Below are positions 44,056 through 52,978 of a DNA stretch of 64,000 nt, in pieces. The notes beneath the pieces are model-generated. The model ran no database searches. It was not told the DNA's origin and worked only from the letters and a program-made list of their open reading frames with translations. The number at the start of each line of letters is the position of its first letter. The first letter of the stretch is position 1. The position numbers were made by a program, and so were the translations under genes. Origin of the DNA: Flavobacterium sp. 9. GTDB taxonomy: Bacteria > Bacteroidota > Bacteroidia > Flavobacteriales > Flavobacteriaceae. The stretch is taken from assembly GCF_002754195.1 (NCBI RefSeq), contig NZ_PEEU01000001.1, positions 3,410,001-3,474,000 on the forward strand, written 5' to 3'.

Positions 44056-46482
44056 TTATTCGTATTTTAAGTATTTTAAGATATCTATTTTAGTAACCTG
44101 ATAAGCTTTTGTCAAGACAATTAGCAAAGTCAGAACCATTAAAGAAATCAGTGCAATAGTAAACGGAAAAACCGAAACACCGATTCTGAAAGCAAAATTC
44201 TCAAGCCATTTTTGTAATAAAATGTAAGCCGGAATAATTCCGATAGCAAATCCTATTAAGCAAAACAGAACATATTGTTTAGATAATGCTTTTAATAAAA
44301 CATCTGTTTCGGCGCCCAAAGTTTTTCTGATCGCAATTTCTTTTAATCTTCTTTCCATTGAGAATGATGCTAAAGCAAACAATCCAAAAATGGCAATGAT
44401 GATTACAACAAGATTCAAAATGAAAAACAAATCCTTTTGTTTTACTTGTTCTTCATAAGTTTTGGCAAATCCTTTATTGACAAATTCATAATCAAAAGGA
44501 TAATCAGGGTTTACATTTTTCTCCCAATATGTTTTTAGTTTAGCTAAAGTTTCAGTCAGATTATTTGGAGAAACTTTTACATAAACATTATCAAAGTTAT
44601 TCCATTTTAGAGTTTTAAGATTAATAAAAACCATTGGCGGAACCTTATTCTGAAGTCCTGTAATATTAAAGTCTTTGACAATACCAACCACTTTAAATTT
44701 TAAGTTTCCTTTTTCATTTCCCCAACCTGATGTGATTACTGTATTTATAGGGTTTTTAAGTCCTAATGTTTTAGCCAGAGTTTCATTTATTAACCAATTA
44801 TCAATAGTGTCAGAAGCGAATTTAGGAGATAAATTTCGGCCTTCGACAATTTTAATTTTCATCATTTCCAGAAAACCAAAATCCATTTCTACGTTTCGTG
44901 GCTGAACAAAAACACCATTGTGTGTAAAACCGGAACTTGAGTTTGTGCTGTTCCCAAAAGTACCCGCAAAAGTAGAAACATCCTCAACTCCTGACATTTT
45001 ACTGATTTCTTGTTTTGCAGTAAAATATTTCTGAGCCTTATGGTTATAATCTGTAGATTTAAAAGGAATTCTGATAACCTGATCACCGCTAAAACCAAGA
45101 TTTTTATTCATCATATAATCAACCTGAGAATTTACAATTAAGGCACCAATGATGAAAAAAGCTGCAATTCCAAATTGAAAAATAAGCATTGAATTTCTAA
45201 TCCAGATACCACTTTTACTTCTTGAAAAGTTTCCTTTTAAAACCTTCAAAGTTTCAAAATTTGAGATATAAACGGCTGGAAAAATACCTGCAAGAATGAT
45301 TACTAATCCAAATATGAAAAGAAGCTGCAGATAAAATTCGCTGCCATTCATAGTCAAAGATTTCTTCAAAAAGGTATTATAGTAAGGTAAAGAAAGTTCT
45401 ACGATTGCCAGCGCAAAAATAATTGCCAAAACAACAATTATGGCAGTTTCAAAAATAAACTGAGCAATAATTTGATTTTTGCTTGCGCCAACAATTTTAC
45501 GAACACCTACTTCTTTGGCACGTTTTATAGCCGAAGCTGTTGCTAAATTGATATAATTTACAAGCGACAAAATCAAAATCAAAACAGATAATCCTGCCAT
45601 GATATAAAGAAGCTGTAGATTTCCTTTTCCTTCAGGAGTTGTAGATCCGGAAGCTTTTGTGCCATGCAGGTGTAAAGTTTTTAACTGATCAAGAATAACT
45701 TTGATTTCGCCATTTTCTTTGATGTATTGCGCCACCGTTTGACCACTTTCTTTAGCATCTTTTAAAGTTCTGTTTACATAATTAACATTATGCATTTTCT
45801 TTAAAACTAAAGCAGGATCCACATCTTTTTTGATTTTGATCATCAAGCCATAATTAAAATTTCCCCATTGGTTGAAATCCTGTTCACGCACAAGTCCGCC
45901 AAAAACATAATTTGGTTCAAAAGACGACGGTTTTACAATGCGATAAACAGCTTTTACGATATAAGATTTATCGTTGTAAGAGATTGATTTTCCAATTGGA
46001 TCATCATTTTTAAAAAGTAAATTCGCTTGTTCTTCTGCAATAGCGACACTATTTTTTTCTTTTAAGATGGCTTTTTTATCCCCTTTTATAATTGGAAAAG
46101 GGAAAAAATCAAAAAAGTTCTCATCAGAAACCATGATTTTTTTATCGATTACTTTTTGATTCTGATATTTTATAACAGACTCACCGTACCAAATGTTTAA
46201 AAAACAAATTTGTTCAATTTCCGGAATCGTTGCTTTACAGGTTCTTCCAAAAGGAATTGAACTTGTTGCCCAAGTATCTCCAGTTCCACCAATTACATTC
46301 AAAACCTGATAAGAGTTTTCTTTTTCGGGATTCCATTGATCGTATGAGTTTTCGTTGTTCCAATATAAAATTGCAAAAATAACTCCCGCAATTCCAATGC
46401 TTAAGCCAAGGACATTTAAAAACGAAAACAATTTGTTTTGCTTTAAATGATAAATAAATATTTTAAACCAGTTAAAAATCAT
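44056..46482 (-). CDS. ABC transporter permease, FtsX/MacB type (two PCD modules)
   Basis: An 808-residue membrane protein with the double FtsX layout: a first helix (LFSFLNVLGLSIGIAGVIFAI), a periplasmic MacB_PCD domain, three helices (LVNYINLATASAIKRAKEVG with the coupling-like stretch ARVGVRKIVGA, then FIFETAIIVVLAIIF), a fourth helix opening the second half, a second periplasmic domain and three final helices (FALASFSMERRLKEIAIRKTLGA). It is the last gene of the efflux operon, with adaptor and ATPase upstream. Likely exports lipophilic compounds or peptides; the substrate is unknown. Confidence 0.93.
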   Translation of the reverse strand: MIFNWFKIFIYHLKQNKLFSFLNVLGLSIGIAGVIFAILYWNNENSYDQWNPEKENSYQVLNVIGGTGDTWATSSIPFGRTCKATIPEIEQICFLNIWYGESVIKYQNQKVIDKKIMVSDENFFDFFPFPIIKGDKKAILKEKNSVAIAEEQANLLFKNDDPIGKSISYNDKSYIVKAVYRIVKPSSFEPNYVFGGLVREQDFNQWGNFNYGLMIKIKKDVDPALVLKKMHNVNYVNRTLKDAKESGQTVAQYIKENGEIKVILDQLKTLHLHGTKASGSTTPEGKGNLQLLYIMAGLSVLILILSLVNYINLATASAIKRAKEVGVRKIVGASKNQIIAQFIFETAIIVVLAIIFALAIVELSLPYYNTFLKKSLTMNGSEFYLQLLFIFGLVIILAGIFPAVYISNFETLKVLKGNFSRSKSGIWIRNSMLIFQFGIAAFFIIGALIVNSQVDYMMNKNLGFSGDQVIRIPFKSTDYNHKAQKYFTAKQEISKMSGVEDVSTFAGTFGNSTNSSSGFTHNGVFVQPRNVEMDFGFLEMMKIKIVEGRNLSPKFASDTIDNWLINETLAKTLGLKNPINTVITSGWGNEKGNLKFKVVGIVKDFNITGLQNKVPPMVFINLKTLKWNNFDNVYVKVSPNNLTETLAKLKTYWEKNVNPDYPFDYEFVNKGFAKTYEEQVKQKDLFFILNLVVIIIAIFGLFALASFSMERRLKEIAIRKTLGAETDVLLKALSKQYVLFCLIGFAIGIIPAYILLQKWLENFAFRIGVSVFPFTIALISLMVLTLLIVLTKAYQVTKIDILKYLKYE

Positions 46483-46513
46483 TGCTTATTTTTTTATAGT
46501 TCTTTGATTAGTT

Positions 46514-46585
46514 TTAGATAATAGCCAATATTTTGCAAACAAAACCTACCAGGAAAGTGATTACAGTTATAATAAAGTTGATCAT
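46514..46585 (-). CDS. Possible 23-residue single-helix membrane peptide
   Basis: An ATG 7 bases after the ATPase stop opens a 23-codon frame (MINFIITVITFLVGFVCKIL...) ending 31 bases before the permease start. It is almost wholly hydrophobic, with one Cys and one Lys, and would make one membrane helix. Its position in the gap of the efflux operon is what makes it plausible. Chance is not excluded, as such AT-rich gaps easily encode Ile/Phe-rich frames. Confidence 0.25.
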   Translation of the reverse strand: MINFIITVITFLVGFVCKILAII

Positions 46586-46592
46586 TTTAGAA

Positions 46593-47300
46593 TTATTTAG
46601 CGTCCATAAAAACATCTACATTTCTCTGATTTAATCGCTCAGAGAATATAACACCATCTTTCATATGAATCGTTTTTTGCGAAAACGAAGCATCATAATC
46701 AGAGTGCGTAACCATTAAAATTGTGGCGCCTTTTGCATGCAAATCAGTCAAAAGCTCCATAACTTCATTACCATTCTTGCTGTCCAGATTTCCGGTTGGC
46801 TCATCGGCAAGAATGATTTTTGGATCATTTACCAAAGCTCTTGCAACAGCAACTCTTTGTTGTTGTCCTCCCGAAAGTTGTTGCGGATAATGTTTCAAAC
46901 GATGCGAAATATTTAGTTTCTCAGCAATAGCTTCAATTTTTTGTTTTCTTTCAGATGCTTTCACATTGTTGTAAAGCAACGGCAATTCGATATTATCATA
47001 AACAGAAAGTTCATCGATCAAATTGAAATTCTGAAAAATGAATCCGATATTTTCTTTACGAACCTGAGCTCTTCCTTTTTCTTTTAAGCCAATCATTTCC
47101 TGACCTAATAATTTATAACTTCCGCCATTAGCGCCGTCCAAAAGACCAATGATATTCAGTAAAGTCGATTTTCCGCAACCAGAAGGTCCCATGATAGTTA
47201 AAAAATCACCTTGTTTAATTTCTAAATTAATGCCACTCAAAGCTGAGGTTTCTACTTCTTCAGTTCTAAAAACTTTGGTTAAATTTTGAATTGTTATCAT
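46593..47300 (-). CDS. ABC transporter ATP-binding protein (MacB/LolD type)
   Basis: A 235-residue ATPase with Walker A MGPSGCGKSTLLNIIG, Q-loop FIFQNFNLI, signature LSGGQQQRVAVARAL, Walker B IILADEPTGNLDS and H-loop VTHS. Sequence type and length match MacB/LolD/FtsE partners of FtsX permeases. Middle gene of the efflux operon; the adaptor gene is ~190 bases upstream, a gap filled with short TGAAACTTGAAAC repeats. Confidence 0.96.
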   Translation of the reverse strand: MITIQNLTKVFRTEEVETSALSGINLEIKQGDFLTIMGPSGCGKSTLLNIIGLLDGANGGSYKLLGQEMIGLKEKGRAQVRKENIGFIFQNFNLIDELSVYDNIELPLLYNNVKASERKQKIEAIAEKLNISHRLKHYPQQLSGGQQQRVAVARALVNDPKIILADEPTGNLDSKNGNEVMELLTDLHAKGATILMVTHSDYDASFSQKTIHMKDGVIFSERLNQRNVDVFMDAK

Positions 47301-47488
47301 ATTTTTTAAGGTTTTAATTGTTGTTGATTATGTTTTTTGATTGATGATTGAAATTAATTGTAAATTGTTAATTATGAATTATTAATTGCGTATTGATGAT
47401 TTTGATTGATGATTGAAACTTATCGTTAATTATGAATTGTGAAATGGGTTTAAAACTTGAAACTTGAAACCTGAAACTTGAAACAAAT

Positions 47489-48742
47489 TTACTGCGCCTG
47501 CGAGTTACTAATGGATAACTCTTCAATGTCTTTATAATCTACATATGAAGAAGTAATCACAGATTCACCTTCTTTTAAGCCATCCAGAATCTCATAATAC
47601 GAAGGATTTTCTCTGCCTAGTTTTATGTTTCTTCTTTCGGCTTTATTGCCTTTAACTACAAAAATCCATTTTCCAGCAGTTTCCTGATTAAAGCTTCCTT
47701 TTGGGATAACCAAAGTTTTATTCTTTTCAGACAAGATCAATTTTACGCCAAAACTTAATCCGTCTTGTAAAACAATTTCTTCCTTAGATACAAAAGCCAA
47801 TTCTACAGTAAAATGACCGCTTTTAACTTCAGGGATTACCTTTGTAACTAAAACTTCAAGAATTTTTCCTTTAAATTCGACTTGACCTTTTAAACCTTCA
47901 CGAACTTTTTCCAGATAAAATTCATCAACATCAGCCGTAAGTTTGTAACCACGTTTTGAATCTATTTTTCCAATGCTTTCTCCAGCCTGAAAGGTTTTAC
48001 CCAAAACAGGTTCAAATGAAGTCAATCTACCAGTTTCCGGAGCAGTAATTAAGAAGTTCTTTTTGTTGTTTCTTAAAATATCCAAACTTTTCTCCATAGT
48101 TTGAATCGAACGATTTATTTGCGAAATCTGAATTTGATTCGTTTGTTTTTCTTTCTGAATACTTTGCTGAATCGTTCTTTTGCGTTCTTCCTGAAAACGA
48201 AGACTTTCTTTAAACGTATTCCAGTCATTTTTAGAAATCACCTCTTTATCATATAATTTGGCGTTCATATCATACAATCTTTTGGCGTCATTATAATCAT
48301 GTTCGATTAAAACCAAATCTTTATTAAGGCTTAATTCCTGATTTCTAATATTCAGTTTTCCGGTATTCAAATTATTGATTTGCTCAATAATTGCCGTTTC
48401 CTGAGTCAGGTAATTAAGTTCTGTGTTTGGGTTGTATAAACGTGCCAACGATTGTCCTTTGGTCACCATTGCACCATTTTCGACAAAAATCTCTTTTACA
48501 GATCCGCCTTCAGTAACATTTACTAACATTACATTTAGAGGCTCAACTTTGGCCTGAAAAACGACGAAATCTTCGAAAAAAGCTTTTTCGATTTTTTGAA
48601 TTGAAAGCTCATCTGATTTTACATTCAGACTTCTTTTTGTACTAAACGAGAAAAAGATAATAACAGCCAAAACTAAAAAAACAGTAATTGCTATTGTCAG
48701 ATATCTAAATTTTCTATTTTTACGAGGGATTACCTTGTCCAT
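47489..48742 (-). CDS. Periplasmic adaptor (HlyD/MacA-like) of the efflux operon
   Basis: A 417-residue membrane-anchored adaptor: a short basic N-terminus, one membrane helix (YLTIAITVFLVLAVIIFFSF), a lipoyl half (VNVTEGGSVKEIFVENGAMVTKGQ), a long coiled coil (~120-240), and the beta-barrel and membrane-proximal domains (FQAGESIGKIDSKRGYK). First gene of the efflux operon. Just upstream lie a sigma-54-like promoter and two palindromes that fit activation by the divergently encoded NtrC-type regulator. Confidence 0.93.
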   Translation of the reverse strand: MDKVIPRKNRKFRYLTIAITVFLVLAVIIFFSFSTKRSLNVKSDELSIQKIEKAFFEDFVVFQAKVEPLNVMLVNVTEGGSVKEIFVENGAMVTKGQSLARLYNPNTELNYLTQETAIIEQINNLNTGKLNIRNQELSLNKDLVLIEHDYNDAKRLYDMNAKLYDKEVISKNDWNTFKESLRFQEERKRTIQQSIQKEKQTNQIQISQINRSIQTMEKSLDILRNNKKNFLITAPETGRLTSFEPVLGKTFQAGESIGKIDSKRGYKLTADVDEFYLEKVREGLKGQVEFKGKILEVLVTKVIPEVKSGHFTVELAFVSKEEIVLQDGLSFGVKLILSEKNKTLVIPKGSFNQETAGKWIFVVKGNKAERRNIKLGRENPSYYEILDGLKEGESVITSSYVDYKDIEELSISNSQAQ

Positions 48743-48771
48743 TTTTTAAATAATTTACTGATAGTCAATAG

Positions 48772-48786
48772 GTAAATACTGTGCCA
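48772..48786 (-). promoter_or_regulatory. Candidate sigma-54 promoter of the efflux operon
   Basis: On the minus strand TGGCAC-AGTAT-TTAC matches the -24/-12 pattern TGGCAC-N5-TTGC in 9 of the 10 fixed bases with exact spacing; the single difference is A for G in the -12 GC. Transcription would start near 48760, about 18 bases before the adaptor ATG at 48742. Confidence 0.6.
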
Positions 48787-48850
48787 TAAAATTTATTATT
48801 TGTAAAGCCTTGATTTTAAAGAAGCTTTGGAAACCAGTTAAAAAAATGAC

Positions 48851-48888
48851 TGTTCGATAATGAACAGTTGACCGTTCGATATCGGACA
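48851..48888. promoter_or_regulatory. Two palindromic enhancer-like sites
   Basis: TGTTCGATAATGAACA (48851-48866) and CGTTCGATATCGGACA (48873-48888) both fit one palindrome, TGTTCGATATCGAACA, with centres 22 bases apart (two helical turns). They lie about 100 and 120 bases upstream of the predicted sigma-54 start, the usual place for NtrC-type activators, and just before the regulator gene, so autoregulation is also possible. Confidence 0.6.
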
Positions 48889-48900
48889 AAAAAAGACAGC

Positions 48901-50259
48901 ATGCGAAAAAAACAAGCCCAAATATTAGTTGTTGACGATCAGGAAGAAATTCTTTTTTCGGCAAAAATGATTCTCAAAAAGCATTTTGAAACTATTTTCA
49001 CGACAAATAGTCCGAAAAAAATCATTTCGCTTTTAAGTGAAAATGATATAAATGTGGTTTTATTAGACATGAATTACCGAATTGGTTTTGAAGATGGGCG
49101 AGAAGGAATTCATTGGCTAAAAGAAATTAAAACACTTTCGCCACAAACAATTGTGATTTTAATGACCGCATTTGGTAAAATTGAAACAGCTGTTGAAGGA
49201 ATAAAAATTGGAGCTTTTGACTATGTTTTAAAGCCTTGGCATAATGAAAAATTACTTGAAATAATAGATAAAGCTGTTGTCGAAAGCAGAAAAAACACCA
49301 AGAAAGTTGTTGTCGAAAAAACCGAGAAAAGATACTTCGTTGGAACTTCACAAAAAATAAAACAAGCTTATTCTATTGCTGAAAAAGTGGCTAAAACCGA
49401 TGCTAATGTTTTGATTTTGGGCGAAAATGGAACCGGTAAATATGTTTTTGCGGAGTTTATTCATGAGAATTCAGAACGTAAAAATCAACCTTTCGTTCAC
49501 GTTGATTTAGGTTCTTTGAGTGATAATTTATTCGAAAGTGAACTTTTCGGATACGCAAAAGGAGCTTTTACAGATGCCAAAATAGATACACCCGGAAGAT
49601 TTGAAATGGCTTCAGGAGGAACTATTTTTCTGGATGAAATTGGGAATATTCCACTTCATCTGCAAGCTAAATTATTACATGTTCTGCAAACTAAAACCGT
49701 TACGCGTTTGGGCGAAAGCAAAGCCAGACCATTAAATGTTAGAATTGTTGCGGCAACAAATAGTGATATTAAAGCTGAGGTAAAAAACAAAACATTCCGC
49801 GAAGATTTATTGTACCGAATCAATACAATGGAAATTTATTTGCCATCATTGCGCGAACGAAAAGATGATATTGTTCCAATGGCTCATTTTATTCTAGATC
49901 AAATTGCCGAAAAATACAATCATGGTCCCGAAGCTTCGGGATGGAAATTTGACGATAATGTCGCGCCATATTTAGAAAAATATCCATGGAAAGGAAATGT
50001 GCGTGAAATGGAAAATAAGATCGAACGCGCCTTGATTTTGGCTGATAATAATACAATTTCTGTTCATGATTTAGATATTTTGAACTTTGAAGATTTTCAG
50101 GAAAACGACGAAAATCCATTATCTGAAATGGAAAGAAATGTGATCGAAAAAGCCCTATTTAAACACAACGGAAACATAAGTAAAACAGCCGAAGAATTAG
50201 GTTTGTCAAGAGCTGCATTATATCGAAGAATTGAAAAGTACGATTTAAAAAATATTTAA
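48901..50259 (+). CDS. Sigma-54-dependent response regulator (NtrC type)
   Basis: A 452-residue regulator from ATG 48901; an upstream TTG would place the enhancer palindrome inside the gene. Receiver domain (ILVVDDQEEILFS; acceptor Asp in VVLLDMNY), AAA+ domain with Walker A GENGTGKY (~174), the sigma-54 contact loop ESELFGYAKGAFTDA (GAFTDA for the usual GAFTGA, ~221-226), GGTIFLDEIG, and a C-terminal Fis-type helix-turn-helix (ISKTAEELGLSRAALYRRI). The kinase gene follows. The palindrome TCCCGAAGCTTCGGGA (49926-49941) lies inside its coding region. Confidence 0.95.
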   Translation: MRKKQAQILVVDDQEEILFSAKMILKKHFETIFTTNSPKKIISLLSENDINVVLLDMNYRIGFEDGREGIHWLKEIKTLSPQTIVILMTAFGKIETAVEGIKIGAFDYVLKPWHNEKLLEIIDKAVVESRKNTKKVVVEKTEKRYFVGTSQKIKQAYSIAEKVAKTDANVLILGENGTGKYVFAEFIHENSERKNQPFVHVDLGSLSDNLFESELFGYAKGAFTDAKIDTPGRFEMASGGTIFLDEIGNIPLHLQAKLLHVLQTKTVTRLGESKARPLNVRIVAATNSDIKAEVKNKTFREDLLYRINTMEIYLPSLRERKDDIVPMAHFILDQIAEKYNHGPEASGWKFDDNVAPYLEKYPWKGNVREMENKIERALILADNNTISVHDLDILNFEDFQENDENPLSEMERNVIEKALFKHNGNISKTAEELGLSRAALYRRIEKYDLKNI

Positions 50260-50269
50260 ACACAGTGTG

Positions 50270-50397
50270 ATTTTACCGCAAAGCACGCAAAATTTTTTTT
50301 ACTGTGTTTGCAATTGGCTTTATTAAGTTCGCAAAGCCGTTGTAGCGAACCTTGCGTAAATCCTTTGCGAACTTTGCGGTTAAAATTTTGAATAAGT
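50270..50397. repeat. GCAAAG-type repeats between regulator and kinase genes
   Basis: Contains TTACCGCAAAGCACGCAAAA, TTCGCAAAGCC, and the inverted GCGAACTTTGCGGTTAAAA. It separates the regulator from the histidine kinase but lacks a clear terminator, so read-through is likely. Confidence 0.55.
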
Positions 50398-50417
50398 GGC
50401 AAGAAAAAAATAAAATA

Positions 50418-51743
50418 ATGAAAAACTGGAAGTTTTATAATGCATTGTTTGTGAGAGTATTGTTTATAATGATGCTCTTTTTCTTTTGCGTTTTTTTAAT
50501 CTATAAAATGTTTTATTACAATGCGTTTTTAGTTGGTTTTTTTGGCGCCATAATGTTGTTTGAAATGTACTTTTTTGTCAAAAACAGATTATTGTTTTAT
50601 GACAGAACATTGCAATCTATATTGAAAAATGATTTTACGACTAATTTTCCTGAAGTCAATAAAAGAGAGAGTTTCAAAAGTTTATATCTACTGTATGACG
50701 CGTTAAAAGTGCAGCAACAAGAACAAACTTCAAAAGAACTTGTTTACCAATCTATTTTAAATAGTATTGATACGGCGACTTTAATTTTAGAAAAAGAAAA
50801 TGAAGAATGGAATATTTTTTTGATGAACGATTGTTTCTCTAACTTATTTAAAGTTCCAAAAGTCAGTCATTGGAAATATCTTAAAAACTATTTGCCATCA
50901 CTTTGTTCAGAAGTCGAAAATTTTGGTTTTACAGATTTAAAATCGGCAATTTCGATTAAAATAGAAGAACAGGATTTGCAGACTTTTATGCTCCAAACCT
51001 CACACGCAAAGTCATATAATAAAGAGTATTTTATAATTTTATTAGATAGTATTCAGCGTGTAATTGAGAAAAAAGAAAAAGAAGCGTGGATAAATCTGAT
51101 GAAGATTATTTCGCATGAATTGATGAATTCCCTAACGCCAATTCGTGCGCTTTCGCAGAATTTACTCCACATTGTTGATCAGGATAAACTAGAAGACGAT
51201 GATTTTGACGATATAAAAAGTAGTATTTCGACCATTATTAATCGAAGCGATCATTTACAGGTTTTTGTTGAGAATTATCGAAAATTAGCCATGCTTCCGA
51301 CGCCAACAAAAATAATGACGCCAATAAATGCGCTTTTTCAGGATTGCCTCCGAATTATGGATCCAATTCTAAAAGCAGAAAATATTGAATTGATTAATGA
51401 GATTCACAGTTCACGCTCTATTTTGATAGATAAAAATCAGATGGAACAAGTGATTATTAACTTGATTACAAACAGTATTTATGCTCTAAAAGAAAAGAGC
51501 GAAAAGAAAATGTTTTTATCCAGTTATACAGAGAATAATCGTTTTTTTATAGTTATTTCAGACAACGGAAAAGGAATCGATCAGGAAATTAGAGACAAAG
51601 TATTTCTACCATTTTTCACCACAAGAAAAGACGGCGCCGGAATTGGATTAACACTTTCGAAAAATATTATAGAAGCCCACGGCGGTTATTTAAGCTACCA
51701 AACCGATGAAGATAAAACGAGTTTCGTGATTTGCTTGATTTAG
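50418..51743 (+). CDS. Sensor histidine kinase
   Basis: A 441-residue kinase from ATG 50418; the longer frame begins in a repeat and was rejected. Two membrane helices at the N-terminus (LFVRVLFIMMLFFFCVFLIY, FLVGFFGAIMLFEMYFFV), a PAS-like region, the H-box MKIISHELMNSLTPIRALSQ, N-box VIINLITNSIYALKEKS, G1 VISDNGKGI, F-box FLPFFTTR and G2 GAGIGLTLSKNI. The short periplasmic part suggests it senses through the membrane. It presumably phosphorylates the NtrC-type regulator, 160 bases upstream, to switch on the efflux operon. Confidence 0.94.
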   Translation: MKNWKFYNALFVRVLFIMMLFFFCVFLIYKMFYYNAFLVGFFGAIMLFEMYFFVKNRLLFYDRTLQSILKNDFTTNFPEVNKRESFKSLYLLYDALKVQQQEQTSKELVYQSILNSIDTATLILEKENEEWNIFLMNDCFSNLFKVPKVSHWKYLKNYLPSLCSEVENFGFTDLKSAISIKIEEQDLQTFMLQTSHAKSYNKEYFIILLDSIQRVIEKKEKEAWINLMKIISHELMNSLTPIRALSQNLLHIVDQDKLEDDDFDDIKSSISTIINRSDHLQVFVENYRKLAMLPTPTKIMTPINALFQDCLRIMDPILKAENIELINEIHSSRSILIDKNQMEQVIINLITNSIYALKEKSEKKMFLSSYTENNRFFIVISDNGKGIDQEIRDKVFLPFFTTRKDGAGIGLTLSKNIIEAHGGYLSYQTDEDKTSFVICLI

Positions 51744-51750
51744 AATTTAA

Positions 51751-51954
51751 ACCATATAAGTGATATAAGTTCATATTAAGGATTACGTATAAATCTCTCG
51801 CAAAGACGTGAAGCTATTTTTATTAATCTCGCAAAGACGCAGAGTCGCAAAGAAAATTTAAAAATAAAAACTTTGCGACTTCGCGTCTTTGCGAGATTAA
51901 ATGACAAAGTAAATCAAGACAACACTTTAAATGAACTTATATCACTTATATGGT
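51751..51954. mobile_element. 204-bp MITE-like element with 24-bp terminal inverted repeats
   Basis: Arms 51751-51774 and 51931-51954 are perfect 24-base reverse complements (beginning ACCATATAAGTGATATAAG). Inside, CTCGCAAAGACGCAGAG and its inverse CTTTGCGACTTCGCGTC form a second hairpin. The same right end follows the same kind of core at 55997-56172. It has no open frame and no clear target duplication. It lies between the convergent kinase and alkyltransferase-like genes and may act as a terminator. Confidence 0.6.
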
Positions 51955-51963
51955 GAAAAACTT

Positions 51964-52290
51964 TTAAAATTCAATTTCAGGTGTCCAAAAGTGTTTTTCG
52001 AGATTTATAATTTGATTGTTTTCTACAATAATGCCTTCGCTTTCCAGAAGTTGCTGCATTAAATTGGTTCCGTCAAAATGGTGTTTTCCGGTCAAAAGAC
52101 CTTTTCTGTTTACAACTCTGTGTGCAGGAACATCATCCATATTGTGACAGGCATTCATTGCCCAACCGACCATTCGGGCGGAACGCGCGGTTCCTAAAGC
52201 TTTCGCAATAGCGCCATAAGAAGTTACTTTTCCATATGGAATTTGTCTGGCGATCGCATAAACTCTTTCGAAAAAATTATCTTCAGCCAT
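51964..52290 (-). CDS. Alkyltransferase-like protein (MGMT family, no catalytic Cys)
   Basis: A 108-residue DNA-binding protein of the O6-alkylguanine alkyltransferase superfamily. Helix-turn-helix IPYGKVTSYGAIAKALGT and the intercalating Arg region SARMVGWAMNAC are present. The active-site motif is VPAHRVV, with Ala where repair enzymes have the methyl-accepting Cys (PCHR), so it cannot remove the methyl group itself. Alkyltransferase-like proteins instead bind O6-alkylguanine and flag it for nucleotide excision repair. A Cys in NACHN is in the wrong position to substitute. Confidence 0.92.
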   Translation of the reverse strand: MAEDNFFERVYAIARQIPYGKVTSYGAIAKALGTARSARMVGWAMNACHNMDDVPAHRVVNRKGLLTGKHHFDGTNLMQQLLESEGIIVENNQIINLEKHFWTPEIEF

Positions 52291-52300
52291 AATTTTAAAA

Positions 52301-52936
52301 TTAACCGAAATAGTAACTCAGAATATTAAAAAGCGTTCCGATGGCAATTAATCCTGTGATGCTACCAATAATAGTATTCATGTTTCGCATGATATAATCG
52401 GTTTTCTTTTCTATTTTTCCAAAGAAGCCAATGTAGCTGTATAATGCTGCAAATGAACCCAAAACAGATCCGAAAACAAAAGTAAAAATAATGTTATTTT
52501 CGAATGCAAAAAGGTGATAAGAAGCTAAAGTAACGCTCACAACCACATAATACGGAATTGGAAAAAAGTTCAAACCTGAGAGCAGCATTCCTAAAAAGAA
52601 ACGACTTTTTTTACTGCTCTTTTTAATCTTCGATTTTTTTGCTTTTGGTTCTTTGGCGACAAACAAAAAGTAAATCGTTAATATTGAGAAGATAACAAAC
52701 CCAATTTCGCGTAACAGCGTTACAACATCCGGACGATTATCAATTACCTGAGCAAATAAAACGGCCAAAGAAACCTGAAAAAAGATCACCAAAATGGCAC
52801 CGGCAACAAACCATAAAGCATTCTTTTTGCCTTCTTTCAAATTTACTTTGGCTGCGGTCATGTTGATTAATCCAGGCGGAATAATCCCAATGAAAGCGGC
52901 AAGAAAACCTGAAAGTAATGGGGTAAGTAATGCCAT
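52301..52936 (-). CDS. LysE-family transporter
   Basis: A 211-residue inner-membrane protein with about six helices. The opening LLSGFLAAFIGIIPPGLINMTAAK resembles the LysE/RhtB signature (GIxPGP-like; here IPPGL). A basic cytoplasmic loop (KEPKAKKSKIKKSSKKSR) follows helix three. These transporters export amino acids or similar small molecules. It ends 10 bases before the alkyltransferase-like gene and is likely co-transcribed with it, without an obvious functional link. Confidence 0.85.
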   Translation of the reverse strand: MALLTPLLSGFLAAFIGIIPPGLINMTAAKVNLKEGKKNALWFVAGAILVIFFQVSLAVLFAQVIDNRPDVVTLLREIGFVIFSILTIYFLFVAKEPKAKKSKIKKSSKKSRFFLGMLLSGLNFFPIPYYVVVSVTLASYHLFAFENNIIFTFVFGSVLGSFAALYSYIGFFGKIEKKTDYIMRNMNTIIGSITGLIAIGTLFNILSYYFG

Positions 52937-52978
52937 TCAGTTATTTAATGGGTTTGAAAAATCGTTTTTAAAATTAAA

